Part shown: piece by piece, positions 10,874 to 19,410 of the stretch | Numbering within the stretch: position 1 is the first letter of the stretch | Layout: each line of letters opens with the position of its first letter | DNA from: Artemisia argyi | Taxonomy: Eukaryota > Streptophyta > Magnoliopsida > Asterales > Asteraceae | NCBI GenBank assembly: GCA_030686995.1 | Contig: CM060687.1 | Coordinates: 168,688,090-168,752,089, forward strand | Length of the DNA stretch: 64,000 nt | Direction of reading: 5' to 3' | Program-made: the position numbers and the translations under genes | The notes under the pieces: model-generated | The model's input: the letters and a program-made list of their open reading frames with translations, nothing else | Databases searched by the model: none | Told to the model about the DNA's origin: nothing

Positions 10874-11065
10874 GTGTTCTATGTCGAGTATGTATCAATG
10901 CATATAAGGAAGAGTAACAGGGTAACATTTAATTTGTACACAGAGACGCTAGGTTACCAGATCCATGACATGGAGGCTATATTGACAAAGCAGCAACATC
11001 AACATCAACACCAACATCACCACCACTATGGTGGCGGTTGCTGTTCTGGACATGCAAAGGTTTAA
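10874..11065 (+). pseudogene. NAA10: Truncated N-alpha-acetyltransferase 10 (ARD1) fragment
   Basis: The frame reads EYVSMHIRKSNRVTFNLYTE, then TLGYQIHDMEA, then a His/Gln-rich stretch and GGGCCSG. In plant NAA10, the catalytic subunit of the NatA acetyltransferase, the GNAT-domain C-terminus has a closely similar RKSNR...FNLYTETLGY...HD.EA segment followed by a His/Gly-rich CCSG tail. Here the upstream catalytic domain is absent and the segment normally linking ..HDVEA to the His-rich tail is largely missing. The fragment follows a TTTGATGTTAG acceptor-like sequence, suggesting the last exon of a genomic copy and not a processed one. A TAA at 11063-11065 closes the frame. Confidence 0.7.
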
Positions 11066-11312
11066 AGAATGAGGTATATTTTAAGGCATGATTAATATGT
11101 TGCAACTATTTTATTTGATTTATGTTTAAATTGGTCTGTTCGGGTTATACTGTTTCTGGCGGTTAAATGACAAATTCAAAGAAGTTAGCTAAATACGGGA
11201 ATGGGTTGAACGAGTCAAACTCGTTGGCAATGGTCAAAATATTCATTGCAAAAATTAACTTTTTTGGTAATGATGTAACTTTTATAATCATGATTAACAC
11301 AATATATATATA
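11066..11312. other. Noncoding, probably former 3' UTR of the NAA10 fragment
   Basis: There is no ORF. The sequence follows directly after the NAA10-like stop codon and precedes the Helitron 3' terminus. Confidence 0.35.
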
Positions 11313-11410
11313 CTAGACGAATACCCGTGCATAGCAACGGGATTTTATAACGACAGGTCGTTTAGTGATAAAAGAAAGTTTATTGGTTATAAATGAAAAA
11401 TAATAAAAGT
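11313..11410 (-). mobile_element. Helitron 3' terminus (minus strand)
   Basis: Read on the minus strand, the sequence is a hairpin CCCGTTGCTATGCACGGG (11341-11324), a short spacer TATTCGT, then CTAG at 11316-11313 followed by T. Hairpin plus CTRR with a 3'-flanking T is the diagnostic Helitron 3' end. The body would extend to the right. Its 5' TC end was not identified, and a hAT MITE sits inside the expected body. Confidence 0.6.
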
Positions 11411-11989
11411 TAGGGGTGGCAAATTTTGCCCAATTTGTAACTTTTGGGCGATTTTTGACATATTTTTAAAAGTTTAGGGCGTTTTTTGCCCCCTTGCATT
11501 TATTTGATAGGCTCTTACAGGCAAAAGATAAAAACAGATATTATTATATGGGCTTTCGAATCACACAATTCAACTTTCAAGCAATTACTCTAATTTTTTT
11601 CCGACAAATTCACTTGTCACTGGTAACTATAAAACATTCCAACTATTTTAATTTTAATTTATCTCATTTATTAACTATTTTATGCATAATTATTTAATAC
11701 TCTAATTAATTGATAGATATATTTAATTAGTTGCATTTTTATTCATTTAATACTCTATTTTTTTTTAAGAAAAAATAATTAAATATAGTTAAAACTTAGA
11801 TGCTTGATATTTTTTATAAGATTAATTAAAGGGGTTTTTAGGACTGTTCCGAATATTTTTAATAGTTGAATTATAATTTGCTCGTTTTAGCCCGTGCCCG
11901 TTTGGCCCGATTTATAATTTGTCCGTTTAGCCCGTGCCCGTTTTAACCCGTGCCATTTTAGCCCGTGCCCGCCCGTTTTGCCACCTCTA
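11411..11989. mobile_element. hAT-type MITE with GCCCGTGCCCG subterminal repeats
   Basis: The termini TAGGGGTGGCAA and TTGCCACCTCTA are inverted repeats with one mismatch. A perfect 8-bp target duplication ATAAAAGT flanks them (11403-11410 and 11990-11997). The right subterminal region repeats AGCCCGTGCCCGTTT; the left carries TTTTGCCC/GGGCG. There is no transposase ORF, so the element is non-autonomous. Confidence 0.88.
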
Positions 11990-11997
11990 ATAAAAGT

Positions 11998-12654
11998 TTG
12001 AAGATTTAGGGATTAAATGTGTTGACTTATTGACTTTATTGACTTATTGACTTTGATACTTAAGCTCATATCAACATAATGTTTTGAAACCGGTTGAACC
12101 GTTCCGGTCGAAAAATGGGTCGATTTAAACCGAGTCATGCTTTTAGTAACTGAACCCGTCGTGTCCAGTTTTCAAAACTATATGTTTTTCCTAGTTGAAC
12201 CCGTTAGTCCGGTCCAGTTTTCAAAACTATATGCAACATCAACTTGTTAGCTTGTATAAAGTTTTGTGTGTTTTATTAATTTGTATAATGTGTATAATAA
12301 CATATCATTTTCATTTTATGGTGTTTTAAAAATAACATTAAATAGTGTGTTTAATTATTTTATATTTTATATTATGTTGTAGCTTGTTTAAATTGTATAT
12401 TGTGAAAATTTTATTGTACTTTTTTAGTAAGGGGCGTTTTAATTGATTATTTTAAATTGATATAGATGCTTTTAACTGGTTGTACTATATGAATAAATTA
12501 TTGTAATTTTAAGTTATGGGGTGTTTTAATAAGAGCATTAATTACACAATTCATTTTCTCTCACCCTTTTAGTATAGAAGGGCAAAATGGGGATTGACTG
12601 AAAATTCAGTTTTCCACTTTTCCCCTTTGACTAAATCTACATTATAAGTAGTTA

Positions 12655-12656
<2 letters not shown>
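11998..12656. other. AT-rich noncoding DNA
   Basis: A TTGACTTATTGACTT short tandem lies near 12025, and GAACC/GGTTC-rich text near 12090-12200 includes a repeated CCAGTTTTCAAAACTATATG. No gene was seen. Confidence 0.4.

Positions 12657-12735
<79 letters not shown>
12657..12735. repeat. (TA)n microsatellite
   Basis: About 39 uninterrupted TA units. Open frames through it encode only alternating Tyr/Ile and are not genes. Confidence 0.97.
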
Positions 12736-12740
<5 letters not shown>

Positions 12741-12904
12741 GGAGGCGTTACACGTAGATAAATCAAGAAAACGTCACCTTATTGCCATGTAATTGTCATT
12801 AGCAATCATGTCATCACATTCTGACCATGTAAGCAACTTATAGTCCATGTTATCATGCCATGTCATCACATTTTGGCCATGTAAGCAACTTTTATAATTA
12901 AATT

Positions 12905-13015
12905 TGATTTTTTTTTTATTAATTTCGTTTTTTTTTTCAAAAAAACTCCTGCATGGATTCGAACTCAAGACCATGCAGATGCTATGTGGCAAGTTTACCA
13001 CTGAACCACCACATT
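12905..13015 (-). mobile_element. tRNA-derived SINE fragment
   Basis: On the minus strand, GGTGGTTCAGTGGTAAACTT (13011-12991) resembles a pol III A box and GAGTTCGAATCC (12966-12955) is a near-consensus B box, about 30 nt apart. An A-rich, T-interrupted tail follows at about 12944-12905. This layout fits a tRNA-derived SINE; the sequence does not fold as a functional tRNA with an acceptor stem. Confidence 0.55.
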
Positions 13016-13029
13016 TTTTTGTTAGATTC

Positions 13030-14264
13030 TGTGGAAAACTAGAAGGGGGGTTGAATAGTTTTACGTCAATTTATATTTAAAAAACTTTGTTTTCAAAAAC
13101 TTTGATTCTTATTTATGTGAAATTCAACACTTGCACAATGTAAACAATTTAATCTAACTAACTAAACAATTATAATGTAAGTATGAAAGTAAAGAAAGAT
13201 AGAGATAGAAAGATCAAACCACAACGCAAGGATTTATAGTGGTTCGGCTACGAAGCACCTCTTCGCCCTACTCCACTCCCCGAGTCACGTACTCGAGAGT
13301 TTTCATCACTATGTCAACAAACTCCCTTATGGCGGAGAAACCTTACACAACTTTTCCTTACACTAATTAACGACACTAAGCTAAATGTCGAGTTCTAATA
13401 GTAGCTAGAACCAATCTCATGACTTGGCCCACCTTCTTCACAACTTGTACACACCACTACTACTTCACAACTTCACACTACTTCACTACTTCTTCTTCAC
13501 ACGATTACTTCTACTATACTAGATTTACAAACCCACCTAGATCTACTTATTACAATCACTACACAACTTTACAATTTATATATACAAACTACACAACTAA
13601 TCTTTAATACTTCTTGATTTGATATGAAAGGAGTATTCTTCTCTTACACTTTGAATGATAAGGGAATGGATCACTTGAAACAAAAACTAATAAGTTTATG
13701 ATCAAAGGTTTTAGAAAGATGATTTGAGAGTATTTGGACAGAAAGTTTTAGTGCAAAAGGTAAAGAAAAATTACAAATTTGAACCAGTATTTATAGGCAA
13801 AAGTTTCTGACACAGGAGCGTGTGCCGGCCCCCTTAATTCATGGCCGACCCCCTTAAAATTAAGGGGGCCGCCCACCTGTAACGGCCATAATCTTTTGTC
13901 TTTTCTGGGGAAAGTTTATTTGGTGTAGATTTAACTGATTTTGGTTAAAAATTTGAATTCATATATTTATTATGAATTAAGCATTTTCCTTTAATTACCA
14001 AAAGAGTTTTTCTAAATATATAAAATATTTTATACCATTTTATATAATTTTTAATTATTAAATAAACCTTCCTTTGATCATAAAATGTATTAGGCAATTG
14101 TTTATTCATACCTTAAGTGATTTAGTTGGATGTAATGATATTTTGTCACTAAATACTTGTTTACATAATGATTTTACGTTTAATGATTTTACATTTTGTG
14201 ATCGTCAAAACATAGGGATGTCGAGAAATATTAATAACGTTTTTACGCATTATTTATATCAACA
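13030..14264 (-). mobile_element. SIRE 3' LTR, copy 1
   Basis: On the plus strand it begins TGTGGAAAACTAG and ends TTATATCAACA; on the minus strand it starts TGTTGATATAA and ends GTTTTCCACA. It is adjoined on the right by CTCCCCCTTTTT, the complement of the polypurine tract. A minus-strand TATA box (TATAAATA) lies at 13795-13788, about 28 bp downstream of the palindromic module at 13823-13873. It shares GATTTATAGTGGTTCGGCTAC and the CTCCACTCCCCGAG block with the LTRs at 41056 and 55899. The left flank is GATTC. Confidence 0.88.
13823..13873 (-). promoter_or_regulatory. Palindromic CCCCCTTAA/TTAAGGGGG module in LTR U3
   Basis: Two GGCC-flanked CCCCCTTAA half-sites are followed by an inverted TTAAGGGGGCCGCCC, able to form a GC-stemmed hairpin. 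The module is positioned immediately 5' of the LTR TATA box on the minus strand. The same module occurs at 42313-42388 and 56736-56810 in the other LTRs. Confidence 0.6.
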
Positions 14265-14430
14265 ATCTCCCCCTTTTTATGATTACAAAATCTAAACTTA
14301 TTAAATAAAAAAATTATTATATATGCAAGTATTTAGTGAGTTTATATCACTTCTCCTCCTTTTTGTGAACATCAAAAAGGTTATCCCGATGTCGTATGAG
14401 CTCCCCCTTGATGTGTACTCCCCCTCGTTT
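14265..14430 (-). promoter_or_regulatory. Polypurine tract and secondary purine tracts, SIRE copy 1
   Basis: ATCTCCCCCTTTTT at 14265-14278 is the complement of an AAAAAGGGGGAGAT polypurine tract abutting the 3' LTR, the second-strand primer of LTR elements. Further pyrimidine runs (TCTCCTCCTTTTTG, AGCTCCCCCTTG, ACTCCCCCTCG) at about 14350-14430 are additional purine tracts on the minus strand. Confidence 0.65.
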
Positions 14431-14504
14431 TAAGGTTATAAGACAATCGAGATATGGAATGCTTGCAAAAATATTTAGAACACATAATATATATGATGCA
14501 TGAC

Positions 14505-14507
<3 letters not shown>

Positions 14508-14591
<84 letters not shown>
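14508..14591. repeat. (TA)n microsatellite inside SIRE copy 1
   Basis: About 41 TA units. The corresponding place in copy 2 (about 57425-57440) has only a short TACATGTATATAG, so the expansion is specific to this copy. Confidence 0.95.
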
Positions 14592-14592
<1 letters not shown>

Positions 14593-14813
14593 TGTAATAA
14601 GCAATAAGAGCATGAAAAGAACACTTCAACTTCATATTAAAAAGTACAAGCAACATGCATCCAAGATGCATAAACAATATATTCAATAAACAAATGCCCT
14701 ATGGGCTTACAATCATACAAAATAACTAGCAACCAAAACTCTAATAGAAATATTTTCCTAGAACTTTCCAACAAAATGGTTGAAACATTTTATTTTCCAA
14801 ACACTAAACATGC

Positions 14814-15440
14814 TTAGTTTGGGGGAAGCAATGTTGTAGGTGGAGATGATGGTGTTGATGGAGGTATGTTTGATGTTGGTGGAGGTGGAGGTGTAGTTGA
14901 TGTTGGAGGTGGAGGTGTGGATGTTGTTGGTGGAGGTTGAGGAAACAAGCTTTCAATATATGAAAACATGTAGTGTATTTCATCTCTTAGGCCAATGATG
15001 ATGGTACAGTTATGGATGCAACAAAGGCAAGTATCACCATGAGCTTCAAGTAGGCTCCATGGGATGGGGTTGAAGTTTGGTGGGTTGAGTGGTGATGGTG
15101 AAAATTGTGCATCAAGAGGTGTGATGGGTGATAGTGAAAGAGTGATATCTAAGGATGCATTTTCAATAGGTGGTGGTGGGGGTATTCTTGATGGAGGTGA
15201 TAAGTGATTGTTGATGTAGTCATTGATAGATGGTGATGATGGTATGGAGGAGTTAGAGGTCCCATGAGTTGATGGTGTTTTGGATGGTGCATTTGGAGCA
15301 CTAGGAGATGAACATTGAGGTGGTGGTGATGGAGTGGTATTGTCTTCATTAGTGAGATCAATAAAGAGTTGTTTTGGTGGTATGATAACAAGTTTTTGTT
15401 TCTTGGCTTTGTTGGAGGTGATGGTTTTTGGTGATGACAT
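14814..15440 (-). CDS. SIRE proline-rich accessory ORF, copy 1
   Basis: An uninterrupted ORF of about 208 aa is read from ATG at 15440-15438 (MSSPKTITSNKAKKQK...). This start is preferred over the longer frame from 15521 because it is conserved in copy 2 and lies about 60 bp below a TATA-like box. The N-terminus has a basic NKAKKQK patch, then PPKQLFIDL, long Pro/Ser/Thr-rich stretches, a short conserved Cys/His segment (GDTCLCCIHN) and LRDEIHYMFSYIE, and a Pro/Thr tail. There is no signal peptide or membrane segment. It lies between the env-like ORF and the polypurine tract. I do not know its function; conservation of frame in two diverged copies suggests it was once translated. Confidence 0.6.
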   Translation of the reverse strand: MSSPKTITSNKAKKQKLVIIPPKQLFIDLTNEDNTTPSPPPQCSSPSAPNAPSKTPSTHGTSNSSIPSSPSINDYINNHLSPPSRIPPPPPIENASLDITLSLSPITPLDAQFSPSPLNPPNFNPIPWSLLEAHGDTCLCCIHNCTIIIGLRDEIHYMFSYIESLFPQPPPTTSTPPPPTSTTPPPPPTSNIPPSTPSSPPTTLLPPN

Positions 15441-15500
15441 GATGTATGGGTTGAGTTTGATAGATGTGATGATGATGGAGTGTGGATGAAAGGTGTATGG

Positions 15501-15510
15501 GGTTTTATAG
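15501..15510 (-). promoter_or_regulatory. TATA-like box upstream of the proline-rich ORF
   Basis: On the minus strand CTATAAAACC lies about 61-70 bp 5' of the ATG at 15440. Copy 2 has ACTATAATC at the same spacing (58320-58312). It is internal to the element, so it would not be part of the LTR promoter. Activity is inferred. Confidence 0.4.
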
Positions 15511-15657
15511 CATGAAAGCATGTTTAGAAATGGAATTAATTTGAAAATACATGTTTAGATTCCAAAATCAGTTTAGTTTTTAAGGGAAATGGTAGCTGGG
15601 ACTAGCAAAAGGAGTCATAAGGTGCAAAAGAAAATAGTGTAAAAACTGTTCCAGATG

Positions 15658-15730
15658 GGCGGTCCCTTTAATTCATGGCCAGCCCCTTAAAATTAAAGGG
15701 GCCGCCCTTGATAATTAAGGGGGCCACCCA
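15658..15730 (-). promoter_or_regulatory. Palindromic module upstream of the proline-rich ORF, copy 1
   Basis: Four half-sites (TCCCTTTAA, CCCCTTAA, TTAAAGGGGCC, TTAAGGGGGCC) are framed by CCAGATGGG and CCCATCTGG, which pair to close a larger hairpin. The equivalent in copy 2 is at 58468-58543. It resembles the LTR U3 module. Confidence 0.55.
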
Positions 15731-15933
15731 TCTGGTAACATACCAGGCGACCAAATTTCAAAAATTTTCTAAAAATGGTTTATTTTTGTTTTGTGTTTGC
15801 AGCAAGCTCTATTGGAACAATTCATATTAGTTTTGGTCTATTAGAAAAGCAAGTAATTCATATATAATCATATATTAATCATGCACACATATAATAGATA
15901 TAAAAAGACATGCATGCATATTAGTAGATCAAC

Positions 15934-15990
<57 letters not shown>
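15934..15990. repeat. (TAA)n microsatellite
   Basis: About 19 TAA units at the place where SIRE copy 2 carries a (TA)n tract (58706-58791). Confidence 0.95.
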
Positions 15991-16152
15991 GTCATCAAAG
16001 TTATAGTCTTAAGGTACCAAAATCCATAGCAACACATAACTATTTCCGAATATCTATCGGAAATATAGCACATAAGTAATAATTCTTCAACAAACATAAT
16101 ATACTAATAGTTCAACAAACATAGCTATCCAAAGCAAATAAAACGCTCCCCA

Positions 16153-17346
16153 TCACTTCTTCTTCTTTTGGAACAATCCTCCAAGCGTCTTGGCAATAGA
16201 CTTGAAGCCTCCTCGCATCTCCTCATGCATCCTTTGGTGTTGGTTGAGCAACTTGGTTTGTTGCTCAAATAGTACTTGGTTGGTTTGAGCGGAAGGATAT
16301 GGTACTAGGTAATCGGTATAGTCTAGATCCTCCAAGTCATCAACAAACGTATCGGGAGAGGGGGCATGATGAATGTATTCATCCTCTTCGTCATCTTCTT
16401 GACGAGATGATGAGCCATGGAAACTATGACGACGAGGTTTACCCTTATCACTACGAGGTTTACGGGTTTGTTTAAGAACGAGAGGATGCAAGGTCGGATA
16501 GATGGATTCATAGATACTACCATCAAGATCGGGATAGTGTTCGATGACATGACGATAGAGACGAGTGAGGAACATTCCATACGGAAGATTGGCTTTAGGA
16601 GTAGCTCTTGCACGTTTAATACGCTTGATGAAGAAGTAAGCCAAATTGTAATGTCGTTCGGCGACAATACAATACAACATGTGTGCGAGGCTAGCCGGGA
16701 GATGGTCACGGTGGCCTCCGGTACCAAACGTATTCTTACGAATGAGTTCTTCCCAACGCTTCATGTCAGGGCTTAATTCTTTGAGTAGAATTTGGTTTTC
16801 AGAAATATCGACATTTTTGGACTTGATTTTTCGAGTGGTAGATTGACGAACTAACCCGAGCATTTGACGAATTTCTCCGGGAGAAGGAATTTCGGATATA
16901 TAAGGACCAAAAGTTGGGTGACAACGTTGGAGAGATTCAAGATCCTATTCGTTTGTGAAAACGGATTGACCAGTGAAAGGAATTTGGAGGATTTGACCAA
17001 ATTGTGCAAGAGTTAGAGTGATGAATTCATGTTGGATCATGAATGAGATGAAGATGGAGCCAAAATCGTCGGTTTGGACCTTGACTTGGCTATAGAAGTC
17101 GAGTATAAAGCGAGGAATGATGGGTTCATTGATTTGGTAAAGACATTCGAAGTGGATGTTTGTAAATAGACGTTCAATGAAATCGGATTGATAGTAAGCT
17201 TGATTTACAACACGACCTTCATCAATATTTCTATCTTTAATTTGACAATAGAAATGAGCAATGCAAGGAGAGGTGGTGGGAAGTTTAGAGACTTTGGAAA
17301 TATAGTTTTTGGTTAGGGAGATATCTTCGGTAATGACTTTGGGCAT
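16153..17346 (-). pseudogene. SIRE env-like ORF, copy 1 (one premature stop)
   Basis: One reading frame of about 398 codons runs from ATG 17346-17344 to the stop at 16153, interrupted only by TAG at 16947-16945. Copy 2 has Trp at that codon. Visible segments are IIPRFILDFYSQVKV, then ITLTLAQFGQILQIPF in the first third, then FGTGGHRDHLPASLAHMLYC and ANLPYGMFLTRLYRHVI in the middle, an acidic Ser-rich region, and a basic C-terminus ending KKKK. No signal peptide or obvious transmembrane helix was seen, so 'env-like' refers to position (third ORF of SIRE elements), not proven function. A splice-acceptor-like TTTAG at 17357-17353 directly precedes the start. Confidence 0.65.
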
Positions 17347-18039
17347 TTTCACCTAAACATGATAACAATAAGATAAAATTAAAATAAATATAACGTAAAA
17401 ATGTGGTGTAAATGTTTTTATGACATATGTGGAACGTAAACATACTTCGACTCTAATACCTTAAACCTAAGAAGTAGTTTGCTATGTTCCTCACTTTTAT
17501 TTTTAACTCGTTCTAGATATATTTTACGATGTTTAGCAAGTTGTTATAGTATAATCCAAACGCCCCTTTAAACATCTTAATATATCACGAAACTTTGCTA
17601 GATGTACATTAGATTGTATAACTAGCTATTTCTAACGAGTTTCTTATGCAAGTGATTTGTTTCGAAAAAGATAGTTTATATTTTGACTCAAAAATACCGT
17701 TTTTCTAGTTAAACCAAACGTTTCCTTATAAAAAAAATTTACTACCAAAATGTCAATATGTATATATGAATTATATATCTTGACAACTCTAAATTGCTAG
17801 TTTTATGCTTATATTCTTGACAATGTATTACAAAGGTTATATCGGATAATTTTCGACACTATTTAAACATGATCCAAACACCCTCTTATCAAACAACAAA
17901 ATGTTTTTACTTCATCGAAAAATTTGTTTTTGTGATTAATAAGTTATAAAAATATAATGCGATATGTTTTAACAAGTTTTTATAGCATTATTCAACAATG
18001 TATATAAAAAAAATTTGAAAATGAATGTATGAACTTTTT

Positions 18040-18043
<4 letters not shown>

Positions 18044-18090
<47 letters not shown>
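18044..18090. repeat. Poly-T tract
   Basis: An uninterrupted run of about 47 T within the SIRE leader; the corresponding part of copy 2 (about 60820) has only a few T. Confidence 0.95.
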
Positions 18091-18091
<1 letters not shown>

Positions 18092-18475
18092 ACAAGAGGG
18101 TTTGTGATTATTAGTTTCTAGTGTTAATTTTACATTCTAATCCTAAGGGAAGCATTTAGTTATGAAAATCCTAGACTCAATTCGAAAGAAAAAAATAAAA
18201 TTGAAGAAATTGAAATAAGATGCTTAATCTTGAATATGGCCAAATTTGATGAAATTAGAAGAAATGTGTTATGAAAAACTTACAATACTTGTTGCTAATC
18301 GTGTTATAAGTATTTGCCCCTTGAGAAACAAGATGAATTGGGTGATTTGGAAGTGGGTTTTTGATGTTTTTGGGTTTACAATTCGTTCACAGCAGGTGGA
18401 GAGGGAATGGAGAGTGAAATATGGAGTGTTTGGCAAGTGGAATAACGAGAAAAAACAGGGAGAGAGAATCAGATG

Positions 18476-18550
18476 GCCGACCCCCTTAAACATTAAGGGG
18501 GCCGCCCTTTATTTGGCTGCCGGCCCCTTTAAATTTAAGGGGGCCGCCGG
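18476..18550 (-). promoter_or_regulatory. Palindromic module upstream of the env-like ORF leader, copy 1
   Basis: GGCCGACCCCCTTAAAC and ATTAAGGGGGCCGCCC form one hairpin. A second CCGGCCCCTTTAAATTTAAG palindrome follows at once. The copy 2 equivalent is at 61213-61292 with the same two-hairpin layout. Confidence 0.55.
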
Positions 18551-19019
18551 GCCAAATTTGTGTTTTTCGCGACTTTGATTCTGAAAATAAAAATAAGTAT
18601 GCTTATATATATATATTAGATTTATATTTAATCAAAAATACGTTAGAGATAGTTCGCATGAAGAGAATTACTTGACATTTTTATTTGACATTTCGTCAAC
18701 TAAAATTTCCTTAATAATTTTGGATAAAATTAATCAAGACGTCAAGTTATCGAGAGAGTTGTGTAAGGTATAAGTACTTATATGTATATGTATATATAAA
18801 TAATATGGGCTTATAAGACGAGAATATGAGAAGGAGACAAGCGCAAGAGATGACGGGAGTTTGTTTCATCCATAGATTTTTCAACTCATTTTTCTACATC
18901 AACATGAGTATTGTTTGAACATAAGAGTTCAAGAAGGCCGAAGGGGAAAAGAAAGGTTCGTTAGACGAACAATTTCTTGTCCTAGAAAATCAACAAATGA
19001 GTTTTCTAGGTTGTAAGTT

Positions 19020-19021
<2 letters not shown>

Positions 19022-19111
<90 letters not shown>
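19022..19111. repeat. (TA)n microsatellite at the SIRE copy 1 breakpoint
   Basis: About 44 TA units. SIRE homology to copy 2 ends here; unrelated sequence beginning TCCGGTTCCATTGAGAAGG follows. Confidence 0.95.
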
Positions 19112-19113
<2 letters not shown>

Positions 19114-19410
19114 CCGGTTCCATTGAGAAGGCTTTTAGAATGAGAAGGTTGAGAAGAGATCTTGACCATCCAATTTAAATCATTTAATTAATTAATTAAA
19201 ATAATGATAAGGGTAAATAGGTAATTGAATCAATGCATTTAGAGAACAAAATATCCCTACATTTTTGCTTTCCAAAAATTTAAATTTGGCAATAACCAAT
19301 CATATCACATATTTTTTTAGCGTGATTTCAGTTTCTCTAAAATTTGATACATATTATATTGTTTACTAATTCAATTCCGTCTCACAAGTTCGCATCATTT
19401 TCTTGTGAAG

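Larger units (their letters stand above)
17353..19021 (-). other. Long noncoding leader 5' of the SIRE env-like ORF, copy 1
   Basis: It has no ORF yet is clearly homologous to 60139-61990 in copy 2. It contains the palindromic module (18476-18550), then, reading on the minus strand, a pyrimidine-rich stretch (CTCTCTCCCTG, CTCCATTCCCTCTCC), a conserved splice-donor-like TATTGTAAGT (GT at 18283-18282), and an AG acceptor at 17354-17353. A 47-nt poly-T run lies at 18044-18090 inside the putative intron; copy 2 lacks it. Confidence 0.5.
13030..19111 (-). mobile_element. SIRE/Maximus-type Ty1-copia element, copy 1, 5'-truncated
   Basis: Read on the minus strand from right to left, it holds a noncoding leader (about 19015-17353), an env-like ORF, a proline-rich ORF, a polypurine tract and the 3' LTR (14264-13030). 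The same order and closely similar sequence recur at 62000-55899. Homology between the copies stops at the (TA)n tract at 19022-19111, so gag, pol and 5' LTR are missing. Assignment to SIRE rests on the copia-type LTR ends, the AAAAGGGGGAGAT polypurine tract, the env-like third ORF, and the gag found in copy 2. Confidence 0.8.

Noticed and set aside
10722..10928. Minus-strand ORF across the GACCCG-rich hAT MITE, and 53180-53437 in the second copy
   Set aside because: It reads repeat words of a noncoding MITE; frames are not conserved between the two copies.
12569..12766. Open frames of alternating Tyr/Ile through (TA)n tracts (also near 14347-14686, 18929-19123 and 61465-61714)
   Set aside because: They arise only because TA repeats lack stops in these frames; there is no codon structure or conserved flank.
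12950..13012. Functional tRNA gene
   Set aside because: Only A- and B-box-like segments; no acceptor stem or complete cloverleaf.
19111..19200. Left MULE terminal repeat starting GGTTCCATTGAGAAGG
   Set aside because: It resembles MULE ends, but no inverted partner was found between 28260 and about 30000, so the element boundaries were not set from it.
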